Shown here in pieces: positions 1 to 8,210 of a stretch of 39,227 bases of DNA (positions are counted from its first letter, which is position 1; every line of letters starts with the position of its first letter). A program made the translations under genes and the position numbers. This DNA is from Nocardia xishanensis NBRC 101358. Lineage in GTDB: Bacteria > Actinomycetota > Actinomycetes > Mycobacteriales > Mycobacteriaceae. Under the pieces are notes generated by a model that was not told where the DNA came from, ran no database searches, and worked only from the letters and a program-made list of their open reading frames with translations. The stretch spans positions 1 through 39,227 of the forward strand of contig NZ_BDCF01000066.1 of NCBI RefSeq assembly GCF_001613365.1. Direction: 5' to 3'.

Positions 1-1
1 G

Positions 2-94
2 GCCGAGGCCCCGGCGCGGCGTCACCGGGACGCCGAGCAGTCCCCGCGGCCGGGCGCCCGCCCGTCCGGAAAGCGAAACAAGAAGAGGCACTGA
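2..94 (+). CDS. secF: SecF C-terminal tail (partial)
   Basis: This is the last 30 codons of a gene that enters from the left and stops with TGA at 92-94. The visible peptide is polar and strongly basic, ending in GKRNKKRH. That suits the cytoplasmic C-terminal tail of actinobacterial SecF, the membrane subunit that works with SecD to help SecYEG translocation. No membrane segment lies inside the window, so the call rests mainly on gene order: in mycobacteria secD-secF is followed by a solute-binding lipoprotein and apt, exactly as here. The next gene starts 26 bp after the stop and is probably in the same operon. Confidence 0.6.
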   Translation, partial: AEAPARRHRDAEQSPRPGARPSGKRNKKRH

Positions 95-120
95 CAACCG
101 ACGGTAGGGGGTTTCGTTCC

Positions 121-1842
121 ATGCGACAGCCACGCAGCGTTGCGGTGCGTCTGATAGGAGCGGTCGCCGTGGGCGCCCTGGCCACCGGATCGGTGGCCGG
201 GTGCTCGGGGCAGAACCAGGTGCCCTCCATCGGTTACGCCGTCGACGCCGTCATCGCCAGCTACAACGGCGGCAGCACGCTCGGCGCGAGCAGCGGCTCG
301 GCGGCGGTGTTCCAGCGGGTGCTGACCGGGTTCTTCTACACTGGACCGGACGGGCAGCAGGTCGCCGACACCGATTTCGGTACCGCCAAGGAGGTGCCCG
401 GCGAGTCCCAGACCATCCAGTACCGGCTCAACCCGGACGGCGTGTACTCCGACGGTGTGCCCACCTCCTGCGACGATCTGGTGCTGACCTGGGCCGCGCA
501 CAGCGGGCGATTCACCAAACCCGGTGCGGGCGGTCCCGTTCCGCTCTTCGACGCCGCCGATACCGCGGGCTACGAGGACATCGAGCGGGTCGACTGCCAG
601 CCGGGGTCCAAGGACGCCACCGTGGTGTTCCGCCCGGACCGGCGGTTCCTCCCGTGGCGCGACCTGTTCACCGCGGGCGAGGTGATGCCCGCGCACATCG
701 CAGCGCGGGTGGCCAACGTGCCGAATGCGGTGTCGGCCTTGCAATCCAGTGATCCAGGAGCCGTGCAGCGGCTGGCCGATTTCTGGAACACCGGCTGGAC
801 CATCGGTTCGGAGAGCCTGGACCTCTCCCGGTTCCCGTCCTCGGGCCCGTACCGGATCGAATCCTTCAGCAGGCAAGACGGTTTGGTGCTGATCGCCAAC
901 GAACGCTGGTGGGGCAACAAGGCCGAGACCGGACGCATCGTGGTGTTCGACAAGACCGCCGACCTGAAGGCCAAGGTCTCCGACAACGCGGTGGGCGTCG
1001 TCGACATCGGCGCGCATTCCGTGAAAGACCTCGATCTCGGCGGCTTCTCGTCGAAGACCGTCCCCGGCCGCGGCGCCGAGCAGTTGGTGCTCGCCACCAC
1101 GGGCGTGTTCGGTTCGGTGGACGCGCGCCGCGCCTTCGCGCTGTGCGTGCCGCGCCAGGCGCTGTTCGACGCGCTGGGCAGGGCGGCCGACGTGCCGAAC
1201 ACCGGCCTCGGCGCCGGACCCCTCAATTCCCGTATCACGCAGCAGGATTCGCTGTACTACGCGGCGACGACCGGCGCCGCGGAACGGTATCGCGGCACCG
1301 ACGTCCCCGCGGCCACCGCCACGCTCGCCGGCGCCCGCGCGGCCAATCCGACGATCCGCGTCGGGTACCTCGCCCCCGACGAGCGGCGCGCCAAGACCGT
1401 GCAGATGATCGGCGAGGCGTGCCGCTCCGCCGGTATCACCGTGGTGGACGCGGGCGCGCCCGACTTCCGCCCCGGCCAGCTCGGTGAGGGGCGCGTCGAC
1501 GCCGTGCTGGCGAGCACCGCGGCGGCGCCCGGGCCGGCCGGTTCGCTGACCGGAGTGGCGGCGACCAGCGCGTTGCGCACCGGCAACGGCCTCAATTTCG
1601 GGCGATTCGGAAACGGCCGCTACGATGCGATCACCGATCAGCTTGCGGCCGACGACAACTCGGCCGCGCAGCTGGGTCTGCTGACCGAGGCCGAGAACCT
1701 GTTGTGGTCGGAGATGCCGAGCATTCCGTTGTTCGCCACTCCGCGCACGATCGCCTTCGGCAACGGTCTGCACAACGGTGTGGCCGGACCCACCCAGGGT
1801 GGTACCGGCTGGAACATGGACCGCTGGGTGTTGCGGCGGTGA
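121..1842 (+). CDS. ABC transporter substrate-binding lipoprotein (SBP_bac_5 family)
   Basis: A 573-residue extracellular solute-binding protein of the peptide/nickel (DppA/OppA-like) family, expected to be lipid-anchored outside the membrane. The N-terminus has basic residues, a hydrophobic stretch and a lipobox V-A-G-C with the modified cysteine at residue 28. The body has the family layout, including FSRQDGLVLIANERWWGN in the middle and a C-terminal segment reading EMPSIPLFATPRT. No permease or ATPase gene is adjacent, so it may act as an orphan binding protein or share a transporter. It corresponds by position to the lipoprotein gene between secF and apt in mycobacteria. The substrate cannot be read from the sequence. 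The apt start follows 37 bp after the stop. Confidence 0.88.
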   Translation: MRQPRSVAVRLIGAVAVGALATGSVAGCSGQNQVPSIGYAVDAVIASYNGGSTLGASSGSAAVFQRVLTGFFYTGPDGQQVADTDFGTAKEVPGESQTIQYRLNPDGVYSDGVPTSCDDLVLTWAAHSGRFTKPGAGGPVPLFDAADTAGYEDIERVDCQPGSKDATVVFRPDRRFLPWRDLFTAGEVMPAHIAARVANVPNAVSALQSSDPGAVQRLADFWNTGWTIGSESLDLSRFPSSGPYRIESFSRQDGLVLIANERWWGNKAETGRIVVFDKTADLKAKVSDNAVGVVDIGAHSVKDLDLGGFSSKTVPGRGAEQLVLATTGVFGSVDARRAFALCVPRQALFDALGRAADVPNTGLGAGPLNSRITQQDSLYYAATTGAAERYRGTDVPAATATLAGARAANPTIRVGYLAPDERRAKTVQMIGEACRSAGITVVDAGAPDFRPGQLGEGRVDAVLASTAAAPGPAGSLTGVAATSALRTGNGLNFGRFGNGRYDAITDQLAADDNSAAQLGLLTEAENLLWSEMPSIPLFATPRTIAFGNGLHNGVAGPTQGGTGWNMDRWVLRR

Positions 1843-1879
1843 CAGGTGTTTGTGGGTGAGTGATCATGGAGAGGTGTCG

Positions 1880-2452
1880 ATGAGTAAGCACGCGGCGATC
1901 GAGTCCGACGAGATTGTCGCCGAGCGGACCGCAATGGCGGCCGAGCTGGTCGAACGCCTGACCCGCTGGCGCGACGATTTCCCGACCCCCGGCGTCCGCT
2001 TCGCCGACCTCACGCCTGTCTTCGCCGATCCCGAGGGATTCCGCGCGGTCATCGATTGCCTCGCCGCCTGCGCGCCGGACGCTGACCTGGTCGCGGGGGT
2101 GGACGCCAGGGGCTTCCTGCTCGGCGCGGGTGTCGCCGCCACTCTCGGCACCGGTGTGCTCGCCGTCCGCAAGGCGGGCAAGCTGCCGCCGCCCGTGCTG
2201 ACCCGCGAGTACAGCCTCGAGTACGGCACCGCCGCCTTGGAGATCCCCGGCGACGGCGTGGACCTGAAGGGTCGCCGGGTGCTGCTGCTCGACGACGTGC
2301 TGGCCACGGGTGGCACGCTGGCCGCCGCCGCGGACCTCTTCGTGTCGGCGGGCGCGGAGATCGTCTCGGCCGCGGTCGTGCTGGAGCTTAGCTTCCTGGA
2401 AGGCCGGAGCCGTCAGGGGGATTACCCGCTGACCTCCATCGTCCGGATCTGA
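1880..2452 (+). CDS. apt: Adenine phosphoribosyltransferase
   Basis: A purine-salvage enzyme that converts adenine and PRPP to AMP and pyrophosphate in the cytoplasm. The 190-residue product has the PRPP-binding signature VLLLDDVLATGGTLAAA at about residues 131-147, and the upstream segment VAGVDARGFLLGAGVA, typical of type I phosphoribosyltransferases. The ATG at 1880 is chosen because GGAGAGG sits 5 bp before it and the protein then has the normal family length; a GTG two codons upstream is possible. In mycobacteria apt directly precedes rel, whereas here another gene set follows. The last codons run into a short 15-bp tandem repeat. Confidence 0.95.
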   Translation: MSKHAAIESDEIVAERTAMAAELVERLTRWRDDFPTPGVRFADLTPVFADPEGFRAVIDCLAACAPDADLVAGVDARGFLLGAGVAATLGTGVLAVRKAGKLPPPVLTREYSLEYGTAALEIPGDGVDLKGRRVLLLDDVLATGGTLAAAADLFVSAGAEIVSAAVVLELSFLEGRSRQGDYPLTSIVRI

Positions 2453-2485
2453 TCGCGCCGGATCCGATTGCGCCGGATTCGATTG
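2441..2485. repeat. 15-bp tandem repeat, three copies, across the apt stop codon
   Basis: Three adjacent 15-bp units (2441-2455, 2456-2470, 2471-2485) share the core CGCCGGATYCGATTG; the first copy is the most diverged. The first unit contains the apt TGA stop, so the repeat probably grew from the 3' end of the coding sequence. No function is evident. Confidence 0.7.
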
Positions 2486-2621
2486 AGCGGCGGCCGCTTC
2501 CGGCCGTCGACGTGGCATGTTTCGACGTGCCGAGCGGCCCGTAGGTCCCACATTCTCCGGTAGCGAATTGCTATCGTCCCTGCCGTTGTCGAGTGATTCG
2601 CTGACGATGGAGAGGGCAGGG

Positions 2622-4682
2622 GTGGCCAGGACACTGCAGCCGAGTGCGCTGTCGGGCTCGATGATCAGGTCGTTGATGGGCGCGGTCGCGATCGTGCTGG
2701 CGGCGGCCGCCATCGGGATGTATCACCCGTCCCCCGAGCAGCCGCCGGATCTTGCCTCGCTCACCGAGCAGTGGACCCAACTGCACGACGGACCGCAGCC
2801 GTACTCCGATGTGAACATCCAGTGGGACGTTCCCATCCAGATGAGCGACGGCGTGGTCCTGAAGGCCAACGTCTACCGTCCCGCGCAGACCGGCGGACCG
2901 GCGGAGGCGCGGCCGTTGCCGACGATCGTGAACCTCACGCCCTACACCAAGCTGATGACGAATCTCATCGATTCGGCGCTGGCGGTGCCCCGCCTGCAGC
3001 AGTTCACGGTGGACATGGCGCGGCGGGTCAACGTCTCGGGCACGCAGATCACCGGATTCGGCGATCTGCTGCACGCGTTGGATGGCGGGACCGTGCAGAC
3101 GGTGCTCGGCATCGACCGCAATCTCATCCGCAGCGGCTACAACCTCGTCGTGGTCGACGTCCGCGGCACCGGTTTCTCGCAGGGCGCCTGGGACACCTTG
3201 GGCGCGCGCGAACAGCTCGATACCCGCGAGGTGATCGACTGGGCCGCCACGCAGCCCTGGTCCGACGGCAAGGTCGCGATGAGCGGCGGGTCGTACGCGG
3301 GCATCAACCAACTGCGGGCCGCCGAAGACGCGCCCCCGTCGTTGAAGGCGATCTTCCCGGTCGAGCCGGGCAGCGACCTGATGCGCGACGTGGTCGCGCC
3401 CGGCGGCGGCATCGGCACCACCTTCCTGCCGCTGTGGCTCAGCAATGTCAACCAGCTCAAGCTGATCCCCGACGTGTCATCGATGCTCGAGGGCACTTTC
3501 GACTGGTCCTGGTTCCACGAGCGGATGTCCGATCCGGACACCAACTTCGACCTGCTCGCCCAGGCGCTGCTGACGCCGTCGCTGGATCGCGTCCCGCCTG
3601 CGCTGGCGGACGCGCTCGACGCCGACAGCCCGTTCCGGCAGGGCATCCTCGGACATCCGGAGCGGGTGAACGTCCCGGCCTTCGTATACGGCGGCTGGCA
3701 CGACATCTTCGCCAACAGCGCCACCAGCTTGTTCAACGAGATACCGCTGCCCGAGGGCCAGAAGAAGCTCGTCGTCGGCAACACCTATCACGCCAATCCC
3801 GGCGCGGGCACCGGCGTGCCCGGCGCCCCGCCCCGGTTGGACGTGCTGCAGCGCGCGTGGTTCGACAAGTGGCTCAAGGGAATCGACAACGGCATCGACG
3901 GATACGGCCCGATCGTGATGTGGGAGCAGGGCGGCAGCTGGATCACCATGGGGAGCTTCCCGCAGCCGGGCATCGTGCATCGCCGCGTCTACCTGTCGGG
4001 GCAGGCCAGCGGCACCGCCGAGGACGCGGCGCACGATGGCTCGCTGACGTCGACCGGTCCCGCCGAGGCGGACAGGCTCACCATCGCGCCCGGCCTCACC
4101 ACGATCTGCTCTCGCGACACCGCCCAGGCCTCGGCCGGTCTCACGTCGTTCCTCGACGTGTGCACCAAGGACTCCCGGATCGCCGAACGCAACGCGCTCA
4201 CCTTCACCAGCGCGGCGGTCGCCGAGCCGACCGTCATCTCCGGGCCGATCAACGTGCACCTCAACACCGTGCACGACGCCACCGACGGCTACTGGAGCGT
4301 CACCATCAACGACGTCGCGCCCGACGGCACCTCGTCGGTCCTGTCCACCGGCCAGCTGACCGCCTCGATGCGGGCCGTCGACGAGGCCAAGAGCACCCGC
4401 TCGCCCTCCGGCGACTACACCGCGCCGTTCAACCCGATCACCCTGGACAGCATGCTCCAGGTGGTGCCAGGTGAACCGGTCGCGCTCGACATCGCCGTCA
4501 TTCCCACCCAGGCGGTCCTACAGCCGGGCCACCGGCTGCGGGTCGACGTCTTCGCGGGCAACTCGCCGAAGGGGCTCGCGTTCCGGCCGATGCTCAACAA
4601 CACCGAGCTCAAGCCGCAGTACCTGAACATCGATCCGAACGCGCCCAGCTTCGTCAACCTGCCCACCGATCGGCCGCTGTAG
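2622..4682 (+). CDS. CocE/NonD-family (peptidase S15-like) alpha/beta hydrolase, secreted or membrane-anchored
   Basis: A serine hydrolase of the X-Pro dipeptidyl-peptidase/CocE group, acting on ester or amide bonds of unknown substrates. The GTG at 2622 is preferred because GGAGAGG lies 6 bp upstream; an ATG at 2607 is the alternative. An N-terminal hydrophobic segment (SLMGAVAIVLAAAAIGMY) indicates export. The catalytic domain has the CocE beginning IQMSDGVVLKANVYRP, a nucleophile elbow MSGGSYAG, a likely acid in YGGWHDIFAN and a likely histidine in GNTYHANPG. The C-terminal third looks like the jelly-roll domain of the family, ending LQPGHRLRVDVFAGNSPKG. It stands alone after apt, with no partner that indicates a substrate. 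Confidence 0.88.
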   Translation: MARTLQPSALSGSMIRSLMGAVAIVLAAAAIGMYHPSPEQPPDLASLTEQWTQLHDGPQPYSDVNIQWDVPIQMSDGVVLKANVYRPAQTGGPAEARPLPTIVNLTPYTKLMTNLIDSALAVPRLQQFTVDMARRVNVSGTQITGFGDLLHALDGGTVQTVLGIDRNLIRSGYNLVVVDVRGTGFSQGAWDTLGAREQLDTREVIDWAATQPWSDGKVAMSGGSYAGINQLRAAEDAPPSLKAIFPVEPGSDLMRDVVAPGGGIGTTFLPLWLSNVNQLKLIPDVSSMLEGTFDWSWFHERMSDPDTNFDLLAQALLTPSLDRVPPALADALDADSPFRQGILGHPERVNVPAFVYGGWHDIFANSATSLFNEIPLPEGQKKLVVGNTYHANPGAGTGVPGAPPRLDVLQRAWFDKWLKGIDNGIDGYGPIVMWEQGGSWITMGSFPQPGIVHRRVYLSGQASGTAEDAAHDGSLTSTGPAEADRLTIAPGLTTICSRDTAQASAGLTSFLDVCTKDSRIAERNALTFTSAAVAEPTVISGPINVHLNTVHDATDGYWSVTINDVAPDGTSSVLSTGQLTASMRAVDEAKSTRSPSGDYTAPFNPITLDSMLQVVPGEPVALDIAVIPTQAVLQPGHRLRVDVFAGNSPKGLAFRPMLNNTELKPQYLNIDPNAPSFVNLPTDRPL

Positions 4683-4683
4683 G

Positions 4684-4920
4684 CGAAATCTTCGCCTTCG
4701 CTGCGGCTGTGCGCGGTTTGCCGATGGACTTCGTCATGCGGTGTTCGTCGTGCGTAACTCCGCCTTCGCTGCGGTCGTGCACAGGCTATCGACGGACTTC
4801 GTCCAGCGGTGTTCGTCGTGCGGAACCTCCGCCTTCGCTCCGGCCGTGTGCGGTCGTTCGCGGACTTGGTCCAACTGCGCACGTTGGCGTACGTCGGCCT
4901 TTGCTCCGGTTATGCGCAGG
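4684..4920. repeat. Degenerate 68-69-bp direct repeats, about 3.5 copies
   Basis: The gap after the hydrolase gene is filled by imperfect direct repeats. The anchor CGCCTTCGCTGCGG or a close variant occurs at 4693, 4761 and 4830, and a weaker version GCCTTTGCTCCGG at 4897. Between anchors, variants of GACTTCGTCCAGCGGTGTTCGTCGTGCG recur. The period is 68-69 bp between the first three copies and about 66 bp to the last. Open frames here only reflect the repeat composition; I see no gene. Confidence 0.75.
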
Positions 4921-4938
4921 TGCCGGTCGGCCGCGCCC

Positions 4939-5385
4939 TCAGGCCGTCGCGCCGACCGCGGCGGGCGGCAGGGCGGCCCGTGCCCGCCGCATCAACCCGG
5001 GATGGCGCAGCAGGCCGGGACCGAGCTTGATCGCCAGGAAACTCAGTGCGAGCCAGGGGCGCAGGTGCGGATCGAGCCTGCGGATGCGGCCGTCGTCGGC
5101 GAGTTCCAGGACCATGGCCTCGGTCGTCCGGAACGGTCCGACCTTCGCCTCGGCCAGCAACACCCGGCGCGCGCCGTCGCCGAGCCGCGCGGTCCAGCGC
5201 AGCCCGGAGATGCCGCGGTAGACCGCCGTGAACAGGACGCGCAGGTCGTCGTGCCCGCGAAAGACGAGGGCGCCCGAGATCGGCGAGTGCAGCTCGGCGT
5301 CCGGGGCGAGCGTTTCCATCAGTGCGTCGATATCGGCGATCTCGGTCGCCGCACAGAACTGGTCTACCGCATCCGGCATCTCCAC
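4939..5385 (-). CDS. SnoaL-like / NTF2-fold protein
   Basis: A 148-residue cytoplasmic protein with the features of SnoaL-like (NTF2-like) domains: an N-terminal helix FCAATEIADIDALMETLAPD, then LHSPISGALVFRGHDDLRVLF and a beta-rich second half. Members are small cone-shaped proteins that bind or transform hydrophobic ligands; the substrate here is unknown. The start is taken as GTG 5385 because GGAAG lies 5 bp upstream; ATG 5379 is also possible. It is transcribed divergently from an HxlR regulator and shares its intergenic region, so it is the probable target of that regulator. The C-terminal 40 residues are basic and alanine-rich. Confidence 0.78.
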   Translation of the reverse strand: MEMPDAVDQFCAATEIADIDALMETLAPDAELHSPISGALVFRGHDDLRVLFTAVYRGISGLRWTARLGDGARRVLLAEAKVGPFRTTEAMVLELADDGRIRRLDPHLRPWLALSFLAIKLGPGLLRHPGLMRRARAALPPAAVGATA

Positions 5386-5414
5386 GCACCCTTCCGTCCG
5401 GTCGTCTGGTAGCC

Positions 5415-5454
5415 AACGTAACCGAGTCACTTGCTTTTTGCAACGGACTACAAT
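5415..5454. promoter_or_regulatory. Divergent promoter with palindromic operator between SnoaL-like and HxlR genes
   Basis: On the minus strand a -35 TTGCAA (5443-5438) and a -10 TACGTT (5420-5415) are 17 bp apart and face the SnoaL-like gene. On the plus strand TACAAT (5449-5454) ends 6 bp before the GTG of the HxlR gene, which would give a leaderless transcript; its -35 is not clear. The perfect inverted repeat TTGC-TTTTT-GCAA (5431-5443) overlaps the minus -35 and lies in the plus promoter. It is a good candidate HxlR operator. Confidence 0.5.
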
Positions 5455-5460
5455 GGCACG

Positions 5461-5961
5461 GTGGCCAAGGCTGACCTGTCCGAGATCGTCTGCTCGATCG
5501 CCCGCACGCTGGACGCGGTGGGGGAGCGGTGGACGCCGCTGATCCTGCGTGACCTGTTCGTCGGGATGACGCGCTTCGAGGACATCCGCCGCGATCTCGG
5601 CATCGCCTCGAACGTGCTCGCCGCCCGGCTGGAGACGCTGCGGGCGCACGGCATCGTCGAATCGCGCGTCTACCAGACCAATCCGGTGCGGCGGGAGTAT
5701 CTGCTCACCGAGAAGGGACGCGATCTGTATCCGGTGCTGGCGACGCTGATCGCCTGGGGCGACAAGTGGAGCGCGGGGCCGCAGGGGCCGCCCGTGATCT
5801 CCGTGCACCGCGCGTGCGGGCAACACACCTCGGGTGTGGTGGTGTGCGAGGAATGCGGCGAACCGCTCACCGCCGAGACCGTGTACTGGCAGCCGGGTCC
5901 CGGCGCACGGCGGGGGCTGGGGACGATGCTGGTGGGTGATTTCATCGAGGCCACCGAGTGA
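5461..5961 (+). CDS. HxlR-family winged-helix transcriptional regulator
   Basis: A 166-residue DNA-binding regulator. The N-terminal 100 residues form the HxlR winged helix: C-SIARTLDAVGERWTPLILRDL, then RFEDIRRDLGIASNVLAARLETL as the recognition region, and a wing ending RREYLLTEKGRDLYPVLATL. The C-terminal extension contains HRACG and CEECG, a cysteine-rich pattern that could bind metal or sense redox state. The family dimerises and often responds to electrophiles or oxidants, but the ligand here is unknown. GTG 5461 is chosen because the homologous region begins there and a -10-like TACAAT sits just upstream. It likely controls the divergent SnoaL-like gene and itself. Confidence 0.88.
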   Translation: MAKADLSEIVCSIARTLDAVGERWTPLILRDLFVGMTRFEDIRRDLGIASNVLAARLETLRAHGIVESRVYQTNPVRREYLLTEKGRDLYPVLATLIAWGDKWSAGPQGPPVISVHRACGQHTSGVVVCEECGEPLTAETVYWQPGPGARRGLGTMLVGDFIEATE

Positions 5962-6165
5962 TTCGCCGACCGGGCGGCGGCCAGGTCCGCGTCCGGCGCC
6001 GAGGATGTGAGCGAAATTGCACTGGCACGATCGCCCGGTGTGTGTTTAACCTAGAGCGGTCTTGTCCCCGTCGATCGGAGCATGCGTTGATCTTCTCGAG
6101 GTAGCGCTTTCGGGCGGCCCGCGCACACGCGCGCCGTGTTCCCGTCGCAACCTCAGGGGTTCCGC

Positions 6166-7785
6166 ATGACCTTTCTCTCTCTTTCCGATCTCACGTTCTC
6201 CTGGCCGGACGGCACTCCGGTGTTCGAAGGACTCGGCGCGGTGTTCCCGGCCGGGCACATCGGCCTGGTCGGCGTCAACGGCGCCGGGAAATCCACCTTG
6301 CTACGGCTGATCGCGGGGGAGTTGACGCCCGCCCGTGGCTCGGTCGCGGTGTCGGGACAGCTCGGTTATCTCCGCCAGGATCTCGGGTTGGCGGACGGTC
6401 AGCGGGTCGACGCCGTGCTCGGCATCGATGACGTGCGAAAGGCACTGCACCGCATCGAATCCGGTGACGGCGACGAACGCGACTTCGAGACCGTCGGCGC
6501 CGCATGGGATGTCGAGGAGCGTGCCGTCGCACTGCTCGGCCGGCTCGGTCTGCACTACGTGGCCGACTCGGCCGAGGGGCTCGACCGCAGGCTGGACACC
6601 CTGTCCGGCGGCGAGACCGTGCTGCTCGGGCTGGTGGCCGAACTGCTCGCCGAACCCGACGTGCTGCTGCTCGACGAACCGACCAACAACCTGGATCACG
6701 TTGCGCGCCAACGCCTCTACGAGGTGATCGAGCAGTTCTCCGGTACCGTGCTCACGGTCAGCCACGATCGCGAACTGCTGGAACGGATGACCGCCATCGC
6801 CGAGCTGCGCGCGGGCGAACTGCGGCTGTTCGGCGGGAACTTCGGCGAGTACGAGCGCATCGTCGAGGCCGAACAGCAGGCGGCGCGGTCGGCGGTGCGC
6901 GAGGCGCGCAACGACGTGCGCAGGCAGGCACAAGAATTGGCCGAGACGCGCGTCAAACTCGACCGTAGGCAGCGTTACGGCAAGAAGCAGGCCGACAACA
7001 TGCCCAAGATCCTGGCCGGAGCGCGCAAGCGCGCGGCGCAGGTGTCGGCGGGCAAGCTGCGCAACACCCACATCGAACGCCTGGGCACCGCCAAGGAACA
7101 GCTTCAGCAGGCGGAAGAACTGGTGCGCGACGACAAGGAGATCCGCATCGACCTGCCGGGCACCCGGGTCTATCCGGGGCAGGAGGTGCTCGCACTGGAC
7201 GAGGTGACGCTGGCCTGCGGGCCGACGGTGACGCTGCGGGTCTCCGGGCCGGAGCGGATCGCGCTGACCGGACGCAACGGGATCGGCAAATCGACGCTGC
7301 TGCGCCGGATCGCGGCCGCACCGCCCTCGGTGGCGTGGCGGATGCTGCCGCAGCGGCTCGACCTGTTCGACGAGAGTCGCTCGCTGTTCGAGAACGTGTC
7401 CGCCGCCGCGCCGCACGCGACGCCGTTGCAAGTTCGTTCTCGGTTGGCGCGCTTCCTGTTTCGCGGTGGCGACGCCGACGTCGCGGCGGGCGCGCTATCG
7501 GGCGGCGAACGACTGCGCGCCGCGCTCGCCATGCTGCTGCTTGCCGATCCCGCGCCGAGATTGCTGCTGCTCGACGAGCCGACCAACAACCTCGACCTGC
7601 CGAGCTTGCACCACCTGACCCAGGCGCTGGCCGGCTTCGAGGGCGCGCTGATGGTGGTCAGCCACGACCCGCGCTTCCTCGACGACATCGGGGTGACCCG
7701 GCGGCTCGAGCTCACCGAGGACGGCCTGGTCGACGCCGACCGGATCGTCGACGAGGACGCGCCGGACGCCGATCCGGCGGTCTGA
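6166..7785 (+). CDS. ABC-F family ATPase (ribosome-acting, possible antibiotic resistance)
   Basis: A 539-residue protein with two ABC ATPase domains and no membrane segments, the architecture of ABC-F proteins that act on the ribosome. Domain 1 has Walker A GVNGAGKST at residues 36-44, signature LSGGE and Walker B VLLLDEPTNNLD. A charged, probably coiled-coil linker rich in Arg, Gln and Glu follows (from about EYERIVEAEQQ). Domain 2 has Walker A GRNGIGKST, LSGGE and LLLLDEPTNNLD. The length and linker fit antibiotic-resistance or translation-factor members of the family; which drug, if any, cannot be said. ATG 6166 starts the conserved domain. The 204-bp upstream gap could hold an attenuator, but I could not identify one. 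Export or resistance service to the nearby biosynthetic operon is possible but unproven. Confidence 0.88.
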   Translation: MTFLSLSDLTFSWPDGTPVFEGLGAVFPAGHIGLVGVNGAGKSTLLRLIAGELTPARGSVAVSGQLGYLRQDLGLADGQRVDAVLGIDDVRKALHRIESGDGDERDFETVGAAWDVEERAVALLGRLGLHYVADSAEGLDRRLDTLSGGETVLLGLVAELLAEPDVLLLDEPTNNLDHVARQRLYEVIEQFSGTVLTVSHDRELLERMTAIAELRAGELRLFGGNFGEYERIVEAEQQAARSAVREARNDVRRQAQELAETRVKLDRRQRYGKKQADNMPKILAGARKRAAQVSAGKLRNTHIERLGTAKEQLQQAEELVRDDKEIRIDLPGTRVYPGQEVLALDEVTLACGPTVTLRVSGPERIALTGRNGIGKSTLLRRIAAAPPSVAWRMLPQRLDLFDESRSLFENVSAAAPHATPLQVRSRLARFLFRGGDADVAAGALSGGERLRAALAMLLLADPAPRLLLLDEPTNNLDLPSLHHLTQALAGFEGALMVVSHDPRFLDDIGVTRRLELTEDGLVDADRIVDEDAPDADPAV

Positions 7786-7908
7786 CGTGTGCGCCTTGCG
7801 CGCGGCAGCTTCCGCCTGGCAATATGTTCGGGTCGTCCGATTCGAGACGAAAAGTACTGTCGGGCAGACGCTTCCGCGGTCCGCCCTGGGATGAAGGGGG
7901 ACGACCCG

Positions 7909-8127
7909 GTGCAGTTCGCCCGACGCCTCGCCACCACGATCTTCGCCGCCGCCGCGCTGGTCGCGCTGGGCTCCGCCGCTGCGGGAACGGCCCAGTCGGA
8001 GCCGTACTACAAGAACTGCGCCGAGGTCCGCGCGGCGGGCAAGGCCCCCCTGCACAAGGGCGACCCCGGTTACGCCGAGCACCTGGACCGCGACGGCGAC
8101 GGCATCGCCTGCGAGCCGAAGCGGTAG
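7909..8127 (+). CDS. Small secreted protein with Excalibur calcium-binding domain
   Basis: A 72-residue protein with a signal peptide (basic start QFARRLATT, hydrophobic IFAAAALVALGSAAAG) and a mature part that is a single Excalibur motif. The segment YYKNCAEVRAAG is followed by DRDGDGIACEPK, where the DxDxDG loop resembles a calcium site and the two cysteines probably form a disulfide. Such domains occur in extracellular or cell-wall proteins and nucleases; the role of the stand-alone form is unknown. GTG 7909 is preferred since AAGGGGG lies 8 bp upstream; ATG 7891 is the alternative. It converges on the ACAD-like gene and is followed by a terminator hairpin. Confidence 0.8.
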   Translation: MQFARRLATTIFAAAALVALGSAAAGTAQSEPYYKNCAEVRAAGKAPLHKGDPGYAEHLDRDGDGIACEPKR

Positions 8128-8140
8128 TTCGGCCCGCACC

Positions 8141-8165
8141 CGGCCCGCGCCGTTGTCGCGGGCCG
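8141..8165. terminator. Hairpin between convergent genes
   Basis: A perfect 9-bp stem CGGCCCGCG / CGCGGGCCG with a 7-base loop sits between the Excalibur gene (plus) and the end of the biosynthetic operon (minus). It lacks a U-run, as is common in actinobacteria, and could stop transcription from both sides. Confidence 0.6.
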
Positions 8166-8210
8166 GGCCGACGCTCGCACCTCGGAGCGGCGCATCCGGG
8201 CGGACGGCGC

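Noticed and set aside
22..1773. Long antisense open frame opposite the solute-binding lipoprotein gene
   Set aside because: It is a GC-bias shadow; the plus-strand frame has a signal peptide, lipobox and family motifs.
4684..4920. CRISPR array
   Set aside because: Copies are contiguous, diverged and about 68 bp long, with no constant short repeat alternating with unique spacers and no cas genes.
5386..5826. N-terminal extension of the SnoaL-like gene into the HxlR gene
   Set aside because: The frame remains open, but the extension is antisense to the regulator, has no domain and passes through the shared promoter; a ribosome site supports the 5385 start.
6082..6090. Two-codon upstream frame ATG-CGT-TGA ahead of the ABC-F gene as an attenuation leader
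   Set aside because: GGAG is only 1 bp from the ATG, too close for initiation, and I saw no alternative hairpins to support attenuation.
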